DNA of 64,000 bases from Alicyclobacillus sp. (GTDB taxonomy: Bacteria > Bacillota > Bacilli > Alicyclobacillales > Alicyclobacillaceae), in assembly GCA_023511725.1 (NCBI GenBank), contig JAIMAY010000002.1:62001-126000 (forward strand), given 5' to 3'. The notes under the pieces are model-generated. The model ran no database searches, had not been told where the DNA came from, and saw only the letters and a program-made list of their open reading frames with translations. A program made the translations under genes and the position numbers. Positions 55,701-63,585 of this stretch are shown here, one piece after another (positions within the stretch are counted from its first letter, which is position 1; the number at the start of each line of letters is the position of its first letter).

Positions 55701-55802
55701 CTCGACCGCCCGCCGCACCAGGTCCGGCAGCCGCAGGGTACTCTCCCGCAGCGAGTATTCACTGTGCACATGCAGGTGCACAAACCCGGCCAATCCGCTC
55801 AC
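52773..55802 (-). CDS. dnaE: DNA polymerase III alpha subunit DnaE, short form
   Basis: A 1009-residue family C polymerase. The N-terminal PHP domain has HLHVHSEYS (His9/11/13) and VTDSDGLYGA. The palm aspartates are in PDIDTDFE (about 398/400) and VKMDFLGLRT (about 550). KKKREVLDAERSRFVAG and FNRSHAAAYAVLAFRTAYLR are typical. After VNRKAVESLLEAGAL the OB-fold domain of about 100 residues present in 1115-residue B. subtilis DnaE is missing; the sequence passes directly to the C-terminal domain (LYIRVDERFVQAGG to the end). The GTG start overlaps the ytoI stop by 4 nt. Replicative PolC is presumably elsewhere. Confidence 0.93.
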   Translation of the reverse strand: MSGLAGFVHLHVHSEYSLRESTLRLPDLVRRAVEMNMPAVAVTDSDGLYGAIQFYTLAREAGVKPILGVQLRLAPWRSDEGAATSGGPGAPNLRPDAFDSAVLLAESFTGYRHLVQLVTLAHRRERLPYVCVDEVAARALGVIGLIGGGESAILKALSAGDEAAAESWLRRWQAAIPPRSLYVDVQDHHLAWERRGLPALIRLARRHGLPLVATNDVHYADPDDAPIQRVLAAIEGREGLEGDRYHLASPDEMTRRFAKLPEAVASTLEIAERCDLTLPLGELRLPRYPVPEGESAGAVLRRAAEEGARRRYGALTEEVRQRLDYELDIIERLGFADYFLVVADFIRYAHRQGISTGPGRGSAAGSLVAYALRITDVDPLAHKLLFERFLNPERVSWPDIDTDFEYERRGEVIRYVVERYGADRVAQIGTFGTLAARAALRDAGRALGAPAKVVDSLARRVPSTPGITLSQALAQVPALREQLDQDPDARRVWQAAAALEGLPRHTSVHAAGVVISPEPLTDLVPVVPGADGIPVTQYAMEDIERLGLVKMDFLGLRTLTLIDTVVASVARRGKGRIDWRRIPTDDPATYEMLGRGETEGCFQLESTGMRRVLRDLQPTQLDDLVAVISLYRPGPMENIPAFIAARHGRTPVRYPHPDLEPILKDTYGVIVYQEQIMQIAARMAGFSLGEADLLRRAVSKKKREVLDAERSRFVAGCIARGYAEETAHEVYDLIVRFADYGFNRSHAAAYAVLAFRTAYLRAHHLPDFLAALLTMSMGSAEKTAEYIRDARRHGIRVLPPNVLTSAPNYVALSDQEILTGLLAVRGVGTAVVDAILDARREGPFTSLVDFLQRVNPRAVNRKAVESLLEAGALAPLLPDHVSPKAALHILEQAYESAQWHRHTTGAIGLALDGGDEALYIRVDERFVQAGGLARLRDLLSGRPGDVPVVLYDASRRSLRLLPERYRVSISPELISVLEDWVGMGNARMGRLPASARSTARDAGRMVKEE

Positions 55803-57106
55803 CTCTCCAGCAGTTGCGTGGTCAGGAGGGCCTTCGCCATGCGCTCTGTCCCCTCCAGGACCTCCACATCGACCTTCGCGAATCGGCGGCCGAAGTCCAG
55901 CAGCCGCGCGCGGACCTCAATCCGTGTGTCCACCGAGATCGGCTTGATGGCATACAGGGTCAGGTTCTCGACCACCATCTCCACGTGGCGCGTCCGCTGT
56001 ACGCACAGCACCGCACAACTCTCAATCAGCGCCGTCAGCGGGCCCGTCGCCAGCGTACCCACCGTGGACGTCATCTGCGGCGTGACCTCACCGACGAGGG
56101 AGAGCGACCGGTCGTCGTTTCGAATCTCCTCAAAGCCCTGAAGGATCAGGTCATGCAGGGTCTGAGCCACCTGGGGTTGGCGGTTCATGTACTGCAGCGC
56201 CCGGATCACGTCCTGCCGGCTGATCACGGCCACGAGCTTGCGGTTCTGGACGACCGGCAGCAGCTCGATGCCCTCCCACACCATGCGGTGGGCTGCCGAG
56301 GCCACCGTCGTCTTCAGCGTCACGGTGTACGGATTGCGCGACATGTGGACCTCGATGGGATCCTCGGGGTCCGCTTCCGCCACGTCGCGCGCCGTGACGA
56401 TGCCGACCAATCGGAAATGATCATCCACGACGGGGATGCGGGCGTGACCGGTTTGATCCACCAGGTTGAAGTAATCGCGCACCTTCTGGTGGCGGTACAG
56501 GACGGTCAGATCCTGCCGGCCCACGACGTCCTCGACGAAGAGAATATCCTTTTTGATCAGGCGGTCGTAGATGGCACGGTTGATCAGCGCTGCGGTCGTA
56601 AAGGTGTCGTAGGCGCAGGAGATCAGCGGCAACTGCCGTTCGTCAGCCAGCCGCACCACGTCCTCCGGTGCGTCGAAGCCGCCCGTGATCAGCACCGCCG
56701 CTCCGTGCTCCAGGCTGGTCCGCTGCACCTGCTCGCGATTGCCGACAATCATCAGGCTGCCGGGCTCGATGTAGCGAACGGCGGCCTCGAGTTGCATGGC
56801 GCCGATCACGAACTTGTGCAAGGTCTTGTGCAATCCCTCATGGCCGCCCAGCACCGTTCCCTCGACAATGTTGACGACCTCGGCGAACGTCAATCGTTCG
56901 ATGTTCTTCTTCTGCTGCCGCTCGATCCGCACCGTCCCGATGCGTTCCATCGAGCTGACCAATCCCTGCAGTTCCGCATCCTTGATGGCCCGGTACGCGG
57001 TGCCTTCCGACACGGACAGGTCGCGGGCGATACCGCGCACAGAAATGCGGCTGCCGACCGGCAGGGATTTGATATATTCAAGGATCTGTTCGTGCTTTGT
57101 CGCCAC
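55799..57106 (-). CDS. ytoI: YtoI-like HTH-DRTGG-CBS-hotdog regulatory protein
   Basis: A 435-residue multidomain protein. An N-terminal winged helix (ISVRGIARDLSVSEGTAYRA) is followed by a DRTGG domain (about 80-190), a CBS pair (about 200-310, with GHARIPVVDDHFRLVGIVTARDVAE-type cores), and a C-terminal hot-dog/thioesterase-like domain (PISVDTRIEVRARLLDFGRR). CBS modules sense adenine nucleotides or SAM and the hot-dog may bind acyl-CoA, so it may link DNA binding to energy or acyl-CoA state; this is inference. The GTG at 57106 has GGAGGG 8 nt upstream. It is coupled to dnaE. Confidence 0.9.
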   Translation of the reverse strand: MATKHEQILEYIKSLPVGSRISVRGIARDLSVSEGTAYRAIKDAELQGLVSSMERIGTVRIERQQKKNIERLTFAEVVNIVEGTVLGGHEGLHKTLHKFVIGAMQLEAAVRYIEPGSLMIVGNREQVQRTSLEHGAAVLITGGFDAPEDVVRLADERQLPLISCAYDTFTTAALINRAIYDRLIKKDILFVEDVVGRQDLTVLYRHQKVRDYFNLVDQTGHARIPVVDDHFRLVGIVTARDVAEADPEDPIEVHMSRNPYTVTLKTTVASAAHRMVWEGIELLPVVQNRKLVAVISRQDVIRALQYMNRQPQVAQTLHDLILQGFEEIRNDDRSLSLVGEVTPQMTSTVGTLATGPLTALIESCAVLCVQRTRHVEMVVENLTLYAIKPISVDTRIEVRARLLDFGRRFAKVDVEVLEGTERMAKALLTTQLLER

Positions 57107-57123
57107 CAGGCAGACCCTCCGCA

Positions 57124-57153
57124 TTGACGATGGGCACAGTTAGCCCTATTATA
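57124..57153 (+). promoter_or_regulatory. Overlapping divergent promoters of yitT and ytoI
   Basis: Plus strand: TTGACG (57124-57129), 17-bp spacer, TATTAT (57147-57152) for yitT. Minus strand: extended -10 TGTATAAT (TATAAT at 57148-57153) for ytoI. The two -10 boxes occupy the same bases, so polymerase binding for one gene should exclude the other. Confidence 0.75.
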
Positions 57154-57183
57154 CACCTCGTTAAACGACGAGGAGGTTGCGCC

Positions 57184-58077
57184 GTGACCGACCTGAGCCG
57201 GCGTTTCGACGTCGACCGGATGCTCTATCAAAACCAGCGTTCGTTCGCGGGGTTCCTGCTGCGCATCCTGCTGATCCTCGCGGGCACTTTCGTGGGTTCC
57301 ATCGCGGTGAATGAGTTCATGACACCCGCCCACATCCTGGCCGGTGGCGTGACCGGTATTGCGCAGTTGATGGGTCACTTCACCGGGATCGGCATGGGCA
57401 CGCTGTATTTTCTGCTCAACATCCCGCTCTTCCTGCTCGGCTACCGCTTTCTCGGGCGACGCTTCATCGCCCTCACGGGCGTCGGCATTCTCAGCTTCTC
57501 CGTGTTCACAGACGTGGTGCGTATTCGCAATCTGGCACTGCCCCAGGATCCGCTGCTGCTCAGCATCTACGCCGGCGTCCTGCTGGGGATCTCCAGCAGC
57601 ATCGTCTTCCGCGCCGGCGGTTCCACAGGTGGCACGGACATTCTCAGCCTGGTGCTCAACCGCCTCACAGGCAAGAGCGTCGGCGGCATTTCGTTCGCCC
57701 TGAACGTGGTCGTTGTACTGCTCTCCATGGGCTTCTTCGGGGTGGACGCAGGGCTGTACACACTCGTCGCGCTGTTCGCCTCCGCCCGCGTGGTGAATTC
57801 GCTCCTGCACTTCCAGCACCGCAAAACCGTGCTGATTGTCAGCAGTAAGGCGACGGAGATCTCAAGGCGCATCGGCGAGCGGTTGGGAAGAGGCAGCACG
57901 CTGGTGGCGGCGAGCGGCGCCTACACCGGCCACGCCACCAGCGTCCTGATGTGCGTGCTCACTCACCTGGAGGTGCCGGAGTTGCGTGAGCTCGCGCTGG
58001 AGGTGGACCCCCAGGCGTTCATTACGGTGTTGGACACGACCGAAGTGGTCGGGAAGTTCCGCCAACCGGTCCTGTGA
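57184..58077 (+). CDS. YitT family membrane protein (DUF161 + DUF2179)
   Basis: A 297-residue YitT protein. Five to six membrane segments (about 25-205), including FMTPAHILAGGVTGIAQL and IVFRAGGSTGGTDILSLVLN, are followed by a cytoplasmic DUF2179 domain ending VLTHLEVPELRELALEVDPQ and FITVLDTTEVVGKF. The role of the family is not established; transport has been suggested. The GTG at 57184 has GAGGAGG 7 nt upstream. Confidence 0.92.
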   Translation: MTDLSRRFDVDRMLYQNQRSFAGFLLRILLILAGTFVGSIAVNEFMTPAHILAGGVTGIAQLMGHFTGIGMGTLYFLLNIPLFLLGYRFLGRRFIALTGVGILSFSVFTDVVRIRNLALPQDPLLLSIYAGVLLGISSSIVFRAGGSTGGTDILSLVLNRLTGKSVGGISFALNVVVVLLSMGFFGVDAGLYTLVALFASARVVNSLLHFQHRKTVLIVSSKATEISRRIGERLGRGSTLVAASGAYTGHATSVLMCVLTHLEVPELRELALEVDPQAFITVLDTTEVVGKFRQPVL

Positions 58078-58096
58078 CGCGGATGGCTGGGCTTTG

Positions 58097-59044
58097 TCAC
58101 AGCTTGCGCAGCCACACGCGCTGCACGGCGTGGTTGGGACCCTTCTCAAGGATCAGCCGGGCGCGTGGCCAGGTCGGATAGATGTTCTCGCGCAGATTGG
58201 GCCCGTTGATCTCGCGCCAGATGCCAAGCGCTGTCTGCTCCGCCTCCTCCTCGGTCAACCCGGCATAGCGGTGAAAATACGACTGCGGATTGCGGAAGGC
58301 CGTATGCCGCAACAGATGGAACCGCTCCACGTACCACCGCTCAATCAGCGCTTCCTCCGCATGTACATAGATGGAAAAGTCGAAGAAGTCCGAGACGTAT
58401 ATCCTCGGCACATGGTTGGGGTTGCCGTCGCGCGGGGTCTGCAGCACATTCAACCCCTCGACAATCAGGATATCCGGGCGCCGAATGACCTGGTACTCCC
58501 CCGGTACGATGTCGTACACCAGATGCGAATACACCGGCACCCGCACCTCCGGCGCGCCCGATTTCACCTCCATCAGGAACCGGATCAGGCTGCGCACGTC
58601 GTAGCTTTCCGGAAATCCCTTGCGCTTCATCAAACCGCGCTCCTCGAGCACGCGGTTCGGATACAGAAAGCCGTCCGTCGTCACGAGGTCCACCTTCGGG
58701 TGGTTGGGCCAGCGGCTGAGTAGCGCCTGGATGATACGTGCCGTGGTGCTCTTGCCCACGGCCACGCTCCCCGCGATGCCGATGATGTACGGTACCTGAT
58801 GGACAATGCTCCCGAGGAACGCCTGGGTGATCTTGTACAACTGCTGCGTGCCCGACACGTACAGGTTGAGCAGTCGGGAAAGTGGCAGATAGATTTGTGC
58901 CACTTCCTCCAGGGAGATGCGTTCATTGATGCTGTGAATGCGGCTGAGGTCCGCTTCGGACAGCGGAAGCGGGGTGGACAACCGCAGATGCGCCCACTCT
59001 TCACGGCTGAACTCCAGAAACGGCGAGAATTCGCTCCGGTACAT
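58097..59044 (-). CDS. coaA: Pantothenate kinase, type I
   Basis: A 315-residue bacterial type I pantothenate kinase, first committed step of CoA synthesis. The P-loop [49 protein letters not shown] and [12 protein letters not shown] are all in place. CoaA of this type is feedback-inhibited by CoA. Many Bacillales use type III CoaX instead or in addition. It is convergent with yitT and divergent from the small membrane protein pair. Confidence 0.95.
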   Translation of the reverse strand: MYRSEFSPFLEFSREEWAHLRLSTPLPLSEADLSRIHSINERISLEEVAQIYLPLSRLLNLYVSGTQQLYKITQAFLGSIVHQVPYIIGIAGSVAVGKSTTARIIQALLSRWPNHPKVDLVTTDGFLYPNRVLEERGLMKRKGFPESYDVRSLIRFLMEVKSGAPEVRVPVYSHLVYDIVPGEYQVIRRPDILIVEGLNVLQTPRDGNPNHVPRIYVSDFFDFSIYVHAEEALIERWYVERFHLLRHTAFRNPQSYFHRYAGLTEEEAEQTALGIWREINGPNLRENIYPTWPRARLILEKGPNHAVQRVWLRKL

Positions 59045-59091
59045 CGTCTCGACTCCGTTCTCTGCAGCACTCTGGCAGTGTTTAGAAAGCT

Positions 59092-59120
59092 TGCAACCGG
59101 TCCATAACGAGAATATAAAA
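59092..59120 (+). promoter_or_regulatory. Promoter of the small membrane protein pair
   Basis: TTGCAA and TATAAA with a 17-bp spacer, followed at once by a cre-like TAAAAACGCTTTCC (59117-59130) over the expected start site. This may give catabolite control. Confidence 0.6.
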
Positions 59121-59162
59121 ACGCTTTCCTTCCTATTTCAAGAACAGAAAGGAGTTGCCTTG

Positions 59163-59381
59163 ATGCGGTATATTCCGAGCACCGTTGTCCTGGCCGTACT
59201 GTGTCTGATTGCGGCCGAATGGCCCGGTGTGCAGGCATGGGCGATGCAGAGCGAACTCCACCATTATCTGTCGCACCTGTTGTTTCTCCTGGCCGGCGGG
59301 TTGTTTGGGCTCCAGACCGCCTGGTGGGTCCATCAACCCATGGCCTTCAGCGACGAGGCGGAAGCGGGGGTTACGCCGTGA
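59163..59381 (+). CDS. Small His-containing membrane protein (first of pair)
   Basis: A 72-residue protein with two membrane segments: STVVLAVLCLIAAEWPGVQA and YLSHLLFLLAGGLFGLQTAW. His residues HH-x3-H flank the second helix (LHHYLSHL) and another lies in WVHQP. AAAGGAG is 8 nt before the ATG. The stop overlaps the next start by 2 nt (GTGA), so the two proteins are coupled. The His pattern recalls short membrane proteins associated with haem/copper oxidase assembly, but I cannot assign a family. Confidence 0.75.
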   Translation: MRYIPSTVVLAVLCLIAAEWPGVQAWAMQSELHHYLSHLLFLLAGGLFGLQTAWWVHQPMAFSDEAEAGVTP

Positions 59382-59593
59382 AGAAGTCCGCACTGCGTGC
59401 CACGCTGCTCGCCTATCTGGGACTGGTGCTGCTCGTCGCATCGTTCTTGCCCATGCCCGACGCGTGGTTCGATATGCATCCCGTGCTGCACACCACGTGG
59501 CATCTGGCCAAGCTGATCAGCGCCGCGCTGATCATCTACGGCCTCGAGACGCTGCGCCTGCTCGCGCGTCGCCAGCGGCGTCTGGGTCTCTGA
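59378..59593 (+). CDS. Small His-containing membrane protein (second of pair)
   Basis: A 71-residue protein starting MKKSALRATLLAYLGLVLLV, with two membrane segments and a central HPVLHTTWHLAKLISAAL containing three His residues, followed by a basic C-terminus RLLARRQRRLGL. The GTG start lies inside the stop of the first protein, and GCGGGGG is the ribosome site. Together with its partner it may form one His-rich four-helix unit able to bind haem or metal; this is inference from spacing only. Confidence 0.75.
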   Translation: MKKSALRATLLAYLGLVLLVASFLPMPDAWFDMHPVLHTTWHLAKLISAALIIYGLETLRLLARRQRRLGL

Positions 59594-59626
59594 AGGTGCA
59601 CCGTGATGGCCGCCCGATCCGCCCCA

Positions 59627-60268
59627 TCAACCGCGACCCTGCCACAGGCGGACCAAGTCTGCCGCGGCCTGGCGCGGGTCGGGCGCGCTCATGACGGCGG
59701 ATACCACCGCCACACCGTCCGCTCCCGTCGCCATGACCTCCGGCGCGCGCGATGCATCGATGCCGCCGATGGCCACCACCGGAATCCGCACGGCCGCGCG
59801 GATCTGGCGCAGGCCGTCCAAGCCCGTGTAGCCGGCATCGGGTTTCGACTGGGTCGGATACACGGCACCCACGCCGAGATAGTCCGCACCGTCCCGCTCT
59901 GCCTGCAACGCCTCCTCGACGGTTTCAGCCGATACGCCGATCCACTTGCCCGGCCCGAGAAGCCGCCGCGCATCCTGGCAGGAGATATCCTCTTGCCCCA
60001 CGTGTACGCCGTCCGCATCGACGATGGCGGCCACATCCACGCGATCATTCACGAAGAACAGCGCCCCCGCCTCGGCTGTCAGGCGGCGGATGGCGCGGCC
60101 GAGATCGACAAAGCGGCGCCCCAACTCCTGTTTCCGACGAAGCTGGATGGCCGTCGCACCGCCTGCGAGCGCGGCCTCCACCACCTGCAGCAGGCTCTCT
60201 GCATCCGGCCGCTCGTCGGTCACCACATACACGCGCAGGCCACGCAGCAGCCGATCACGGTCTGTCAT
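59627..60268 (-). CDS. thiE: Thiamine-phosphate synthase
   Basis: A 213-residue TIM-barrel enzyme joining HMP-PP and thiazole phosphate to thiamine phosphate. Diphosphate and substrate contacts are in GATAIQLRRK, FFVNDRVDVA, GVHVGQEDI, VGAVYPTQSKPDA and VAIGGIDA, then GVAVVSAV. It overlaps thiM by 4 nt, the last gene of the thiD-thiM-thiE set. Confidence 0.95.
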   Translation of the reverse strand: MTDRDRLLRGLRVYVVTDERPDAESLLQVVEAALAGGATAIQLRRKQELGRRFVDLGRAIRRLTAEAGALFFVNDRVDVAAIVDADGVHVGQEDISCQDARRLLGPGKWIGVSAETVEEALQAERDGADYLGVGAVYPTQSKPDAGYTGLDGLRQIRAAVRIPVVAIGGIDASRAPEVMATGADGVAVVSAVMSAPDPRQAAADLVRLWQGRG

Positions 60269-61104
60269 TCGCTCACTTCCTCCATCCTGGCCCGCTCCGC
60301 CACCTGTTCCGGTGTCACGGCGTAGAGCGCGTCGAACAATGCGGCCTGAAAGCTGCCCGGACCCTGGGCGCGTTCAGCCGCAAGCTCCGCCGCGACGTTG
60401 TACACGGTGATGGCGGCCACGGTCGCTTCGAGCACCGCCTCGCGCGAAGGGTGGCGACCGGCGGCGCCGACAAAGCCGCCAATCACGGCAGTCAACATGC
60501 AGCCCGAGCCCGTGATGGCGGCGAGCAAGGGATGACCGTTGGCCAGCTTCAGCGTGTGAGTACCATCGCTGACCCAATCCTCCGCGCCGGTGGCCACGGT
60601 GACGCACCCTGCCCGGCGCGCGTAGTTGGCGAGCGCGTCCGGTAAACCCGACGCCGCCCCGGCGCTGTCGACGCCTTTCACCGCGCCGCCCGCACCCAGC
60701 AGCACGCCCATCTCCCCCGCATTGCCGCGCAGCACAGCGAGCGGCAGGGTGTCGAGAATACGCCGGGCGGTCTCCGTACGGTAGGGCGTGGCGCCGACAC
60801 CCACAGGGTCAAACACGATGGGCACGCCAGCTTCAGCGGCGGCGCGACCCGCGAGCAGCATCGCTTCCACCGTCGGCTCGTCCAGCGTCCCCATGTTCAG
60901 CGCCAGCGCAGCGCTGATGCGCGCCATGTCCGCCACCTCCCGCCGCGCATACGCCATCACCGGCGAGGCACCCACGGCGAGCAGCGCGTTGGCCGCGATG
61001 TTGGTCACGACCCAATTCGTGATGTTGTGGACCAGCGGGCGGGTCTCCCGAACGCGCCGCAGCCAGTCGGCGCACCGCTCGCCCCAATCTGCGCCTGTAC
61101 GCAT
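60265..61104 (-). CDS. thiM: Hydroxyethylthiazole kinase
   Basis: A 279-residue ribokinase-like enzyme phosphorylating the thiazole alcohol for salvage. LVHNITNWVVTNIAANALLA, GASPVMAYA, FDPVGVGATPYRTE and the anion-hole ITGSGCMLTAVIGGF are diagnostic. The ATG at 61104 shares one base with the thiD stop and is 9 nt from AGGAGGGGG; an ATG three codons up (61113) sits on that site. Confidence 0.94.
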   Translation of the reverse strand: MRTGADWGERCADWLRRVRETRPLVHNITNWVVTNIAANALLAVGASPVMAYARREVADMARISAALALNMGTLDEPTVEAMLLAGRAAAEAGVPIVFDPVGVGATPYRTETARRILDTLPLAVLRGNAGEMGVLLGAGGAVKGVDSAGAASGLPDALANYARRAGCVTVATGAEDWVSDGTHTLKLANGHPLLAAITGSGCMLTAVIGGFVGAAGRHPSREAVLEATVAAITVYNVAAELAAERAQGPGSFQAALFDALYAVTPEQVAERARMEEVSE

Positions 61105-62060
61105 CACCTGCATCCCCCTCCTGCGTCCTCACGCGCCCAACTCGTGCCCTGCCAGCGATACTTCCCACCCGCCGGCAGGTGATCCGGAATCCGCGGTGAC
61201 ACCGAATGGTCTGTCGGCCCATGGCCCGCGCCGACATCCCAATCCGCCGCAGCGGCGATGGCCTCGTGCACATACGCCTTGGCACTCGCCGCCGCTCGTA
61301 CCAGCAGATCCGCCTGCGGGCGTCGTTCACCCGGCGCCAATCGCGCGAGTGCCGCCGCCATGGCCGCGGAGAAGGTGCACCCTGTGCCGTGCGTTTTTCG
61401 ACTGGGTACCCTCCGTGCCGCCAACCACGTCCATGTCTGTCCGTCAAACAGCAGATCCACCGACCACGTCTCGGCATCCCAGCCGGGCGCCAAGGGGCCC
61501 CAGTTCACCTGGGCGTGGCCGCCCTTGATGATGACGGCGTACGGCCCCCGCGCCAGGATGGCCTCGGCAGCCCGTTGCGCATCCGCCCAGCTTTCAATGG
61601 GATGCCCCCATAGCGCGGACGCCTCCGGGATGTTGGGCGTCACCACCGTCGCCAGCGGTAGCAAGCGCGTGATCAGCGCGTGCTGCGCGTCCGGTTCCAG
61701 CAGCGGTTCTCCGCCCTTCGCCATCATCACCGGATCGACCACCAGCGGCGCGGGATGCTGCGCCAGCCTGTCCGCCACTGTTGCGGTGATCTCCGCCGTC
61801 GCCAGCATCCCCGTCTTGATGGCGTCGGCCCCAATGTCGGACAGCACCGAATCCAACTGCTCACGCACAAAGGCGGGGTCCGTCGCCCGGACCCCCTGTA
61901 CGCCCAGCGTATTCTGCGCGGTGAGCGCCGTGATGACAGAGGCACCGTAGACTTCGTAGGCGGCGAAGGCCTTCAGGTCGGCTTGAATGCCTGCACCGCC
62001 ACCGCTGTCCGATCCCGCCACCGTCAGCGCCCGGACCACATGGCCGTTGCTCCGAATCAC
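61104..62060 (-). CDS. thiD: Hydroxymethylpyrimidine (phosphate) kinase
   Basis: A 318-residue ribokinase-fold kinase that phosphorylates HMP and HMP-P. ALTVAGSDSGGGAGIQADLK, VDPVMMAKGG and KTHGTGCTFSAA (catalytic region) are complete. The C-terminus is about 40 residues longer than usual (after GHGPTDH). The GTG at 62060 has GGGAGG 8 nt upstream; the open frame upstream of it is without support. It follows cysK by 25 nt. Confidence 0.94.
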   Translation of the reverse strand: MIRSNGHVVRALTVAGSDSGGGAGIQADLKAFAAYEVYGASVITALTAQNTLGVQGVRATDPAFVREQLDSVLSDIGADAIKTGMLATAEITATVADRLAQHPAPLVVDPVMMAKGGEPLLEPDAQHALITRLLPLATVVTPNIPEASALWGHPIESWADAQRAAEAILARGPYAVIIKGGHAQVNWGPLAPGWDAETWSVDLLFDGQTWTWLAARRVPSRKTHGTGCTFSAAMAAALARLAPGERRPQADLLVRAAASAKAYVHEAIAAAADWDVGAGHGPTDHSVSPRIPDHLPAGGKYRWQGTSWAREDAGGGCR

Positions 62061-62085
62061 AAGCGTCGCCTCCCGTGCGGCAGCA

Positions 62086-63009
62086 TCATACCGGGAACAG
62101 GTCACTCGACAGGTAACGTTCGCCCGAATCCGGCGCGATGGCGAGCACGCGCGCATCCTTCGGCAGGTTTTTGGCAATCTGCACCGCGAAAAAGGTGGAC
62201 GCGGCGCCCGACGGCCCAATCAGGATGCCTTCCTCGGCCGCGACACGACGCGCCATCTCCTCCGCGTCCCGGTCCTCGATGTGCAGCAGCTCGTCGTAGA
62301 TATTCCGATTCAGGATCTTCGGGATGAATCCCGGACCCGTTCCTGGGATCTTGTGCGGCCCCGGCTTCCCGCCGGCCAATACGGGCGATCCCGCGGGCTC
62401 GACGACACAGATGCGCAACCCCGGGATCTTCTGCTTCAGGACTTCACCCGTGCCGGTGACCGTACCGCCCGTGCCCGCTGTGCAGACCAGCACGTCCAGC
62501 TTACCGTCGAATGCCTCGTAGATCTCGATGGCCGTCGTGTCGCGATGCGCGTCCGGGTTCGCGGGGTTCTCGAACTGCATTGGGATGAAGCTGCCGGGAA
62601 TCTCTTTCGCCAGCCGGTTGGCTTCATCGATGGCGCCCTGCATGCGCTGCGCCGCCGGCGTCAGGTGAACCTCAGCACCATAGGCCTTCAGGATCTTGAC
62701 GCGCTCCTCGGTGGCGTTGTCCGGCATGGTGATCACGCAACGATAACCCTTCGCTGCGCACACCATCGCCAGGCCAATCCCCGTGTTCCCAGACGTCGGT
62801 TCGATGATGGTGCTCTCCCCAGGTTTGATCAGACCCTGCTCCTCTGCGCGCTGGATCATCCTCAGCGCCGGCCTATCCTTGACGCTGCCCGCAGGATTGA
62901 ACGATTCCAGTTTGAGATACACAGATGCACCGTTGGGATCTGGAATACGGTTGAGCTTCACGATAGGCGTGTTGCCAACCAGGTCCAGGATGGAATTGTA
63001 GATCTTCAT
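62086..63009 (-). CDS. cysK: Cysteine synthase (O-acetylserine sulfhydrylase)
   Basis: A 307-residue PLP enzyme making cysteine from O-acetylserine and sulfide. The PLP Lys is in NPAGSVKDRPA (about 44), with SGNTGIGLAM, the phosphate loop GTGGTVTGTG and ILIGPSGAA. It precedes the thi genes closely, and cysteine-derived sulfur feeds thiazole formation; a common transcript is likely though unusual. No S-box or cysteine T-box was seen in the 91-bp gap to argR. Confidence 0.95.
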   Translation of the reverse strand: MKIYNSILDLVGNTPIVKLNRIPDPNGASVYLKLESFNPAGSVKDRPALRMIQRAEEQGLIKPGESTIIEPTSGNTGIGLAMVCAAKGYRCVITMPDNATEERVKILKAYGAEVHLTPAAQRMQGAIDEANRLAKEIPGSFIPMQFENPANPDAHRDTTAIEIYEAFDGKLDVLVCTAGTGGTVTGTGEVLKQKIPGLRICVVEPAGSPVLAGGKPGPHKIPGTGPGFIPKILNRNIYDELLHIEDRDAEEMARRVAAEEGILIGPSGAASTFFAVQIAKNLPKDARVLAIAPDSGERYLSSDLFPV

Positions 63010-63100
63010 CTCGTGCGTCGCCTCATTTCCGCAAAACTTGATGCCACGGTCGAGCGTAGCGGTGGGTCACCCAAGGTTGCAGCCCAAAGCGCCAGCCTGC

Positions 63101-63523
63101 TCACGAGGACAGCCATGTCTCGATCCGAACAGCCGCTTCCTCGTCCCGGCAGATAAGGAGCAGTGTATCGTCTCCGGCGATGGTGCCGAGCAGACCCGGC
63201 ATGTCCACGTTGTCAATCATTGCGCCGACGGAATGCGCATTGCCCGGCATCACCTTGAGGACAATCAGATTACCCGCCCGCGCCACGGATACAAACACCT
63301 CGGCGATTTTCCGCCGCAGCGCCTCCTCCGGCACGACCGCGGGTTGGGCCGGGATGGCGTACTTGTACCGGCCATTGCTGCCAATGACCTTGATCAACTG
63401 GAGTTCCTTGATATCCCTGGAGATGGTCGCCTGCGTCACATGGAAGCCGGCCTCTTCAAGGGCACGCACCAACTCTTCCTGCGTTTCGATCTCGTGCTGG
63501 CTGACAATCTCCTTGATCTTCAT
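63101..63523 (-). CDS. argR: Arginine repressor ArgR/AhrC
   Basis: A 140-residue ArgR. The winged HTH is in the first about 70 residues (TQATISRDIKELQLIKVIGS). The C-terminal hexamerisation and arginine-binding domain includes VGAMIDNVDMPGLLGTIAGD and DTLLLICRDE, with the Asp residues that hold arginine. It controls arginine synthesis and breakdown. The ATG at 63523 has GGAAAGG 6 nt upstream. Confidence 0.95.
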   Translation of the reverse strand: MKIKEIVSQHEIETQEELVRALEEAGFHVTQATISRDIKELQLIKVIGSNGRYKYAIPAQPAVVPEEALRRKIAEVFVSVARAGNLIVLKVMPGNAHSVGAMIDNVDMPGLLGTIAGDDTLLLICRDEEAAVRIETWLSS

Positions 63524-63585
63524 GTGGCGCCTTTCCTTCACCGTCCATGCCTCCCGCCGCAGCAACGCCGCCCGCCGCCGGGTCC

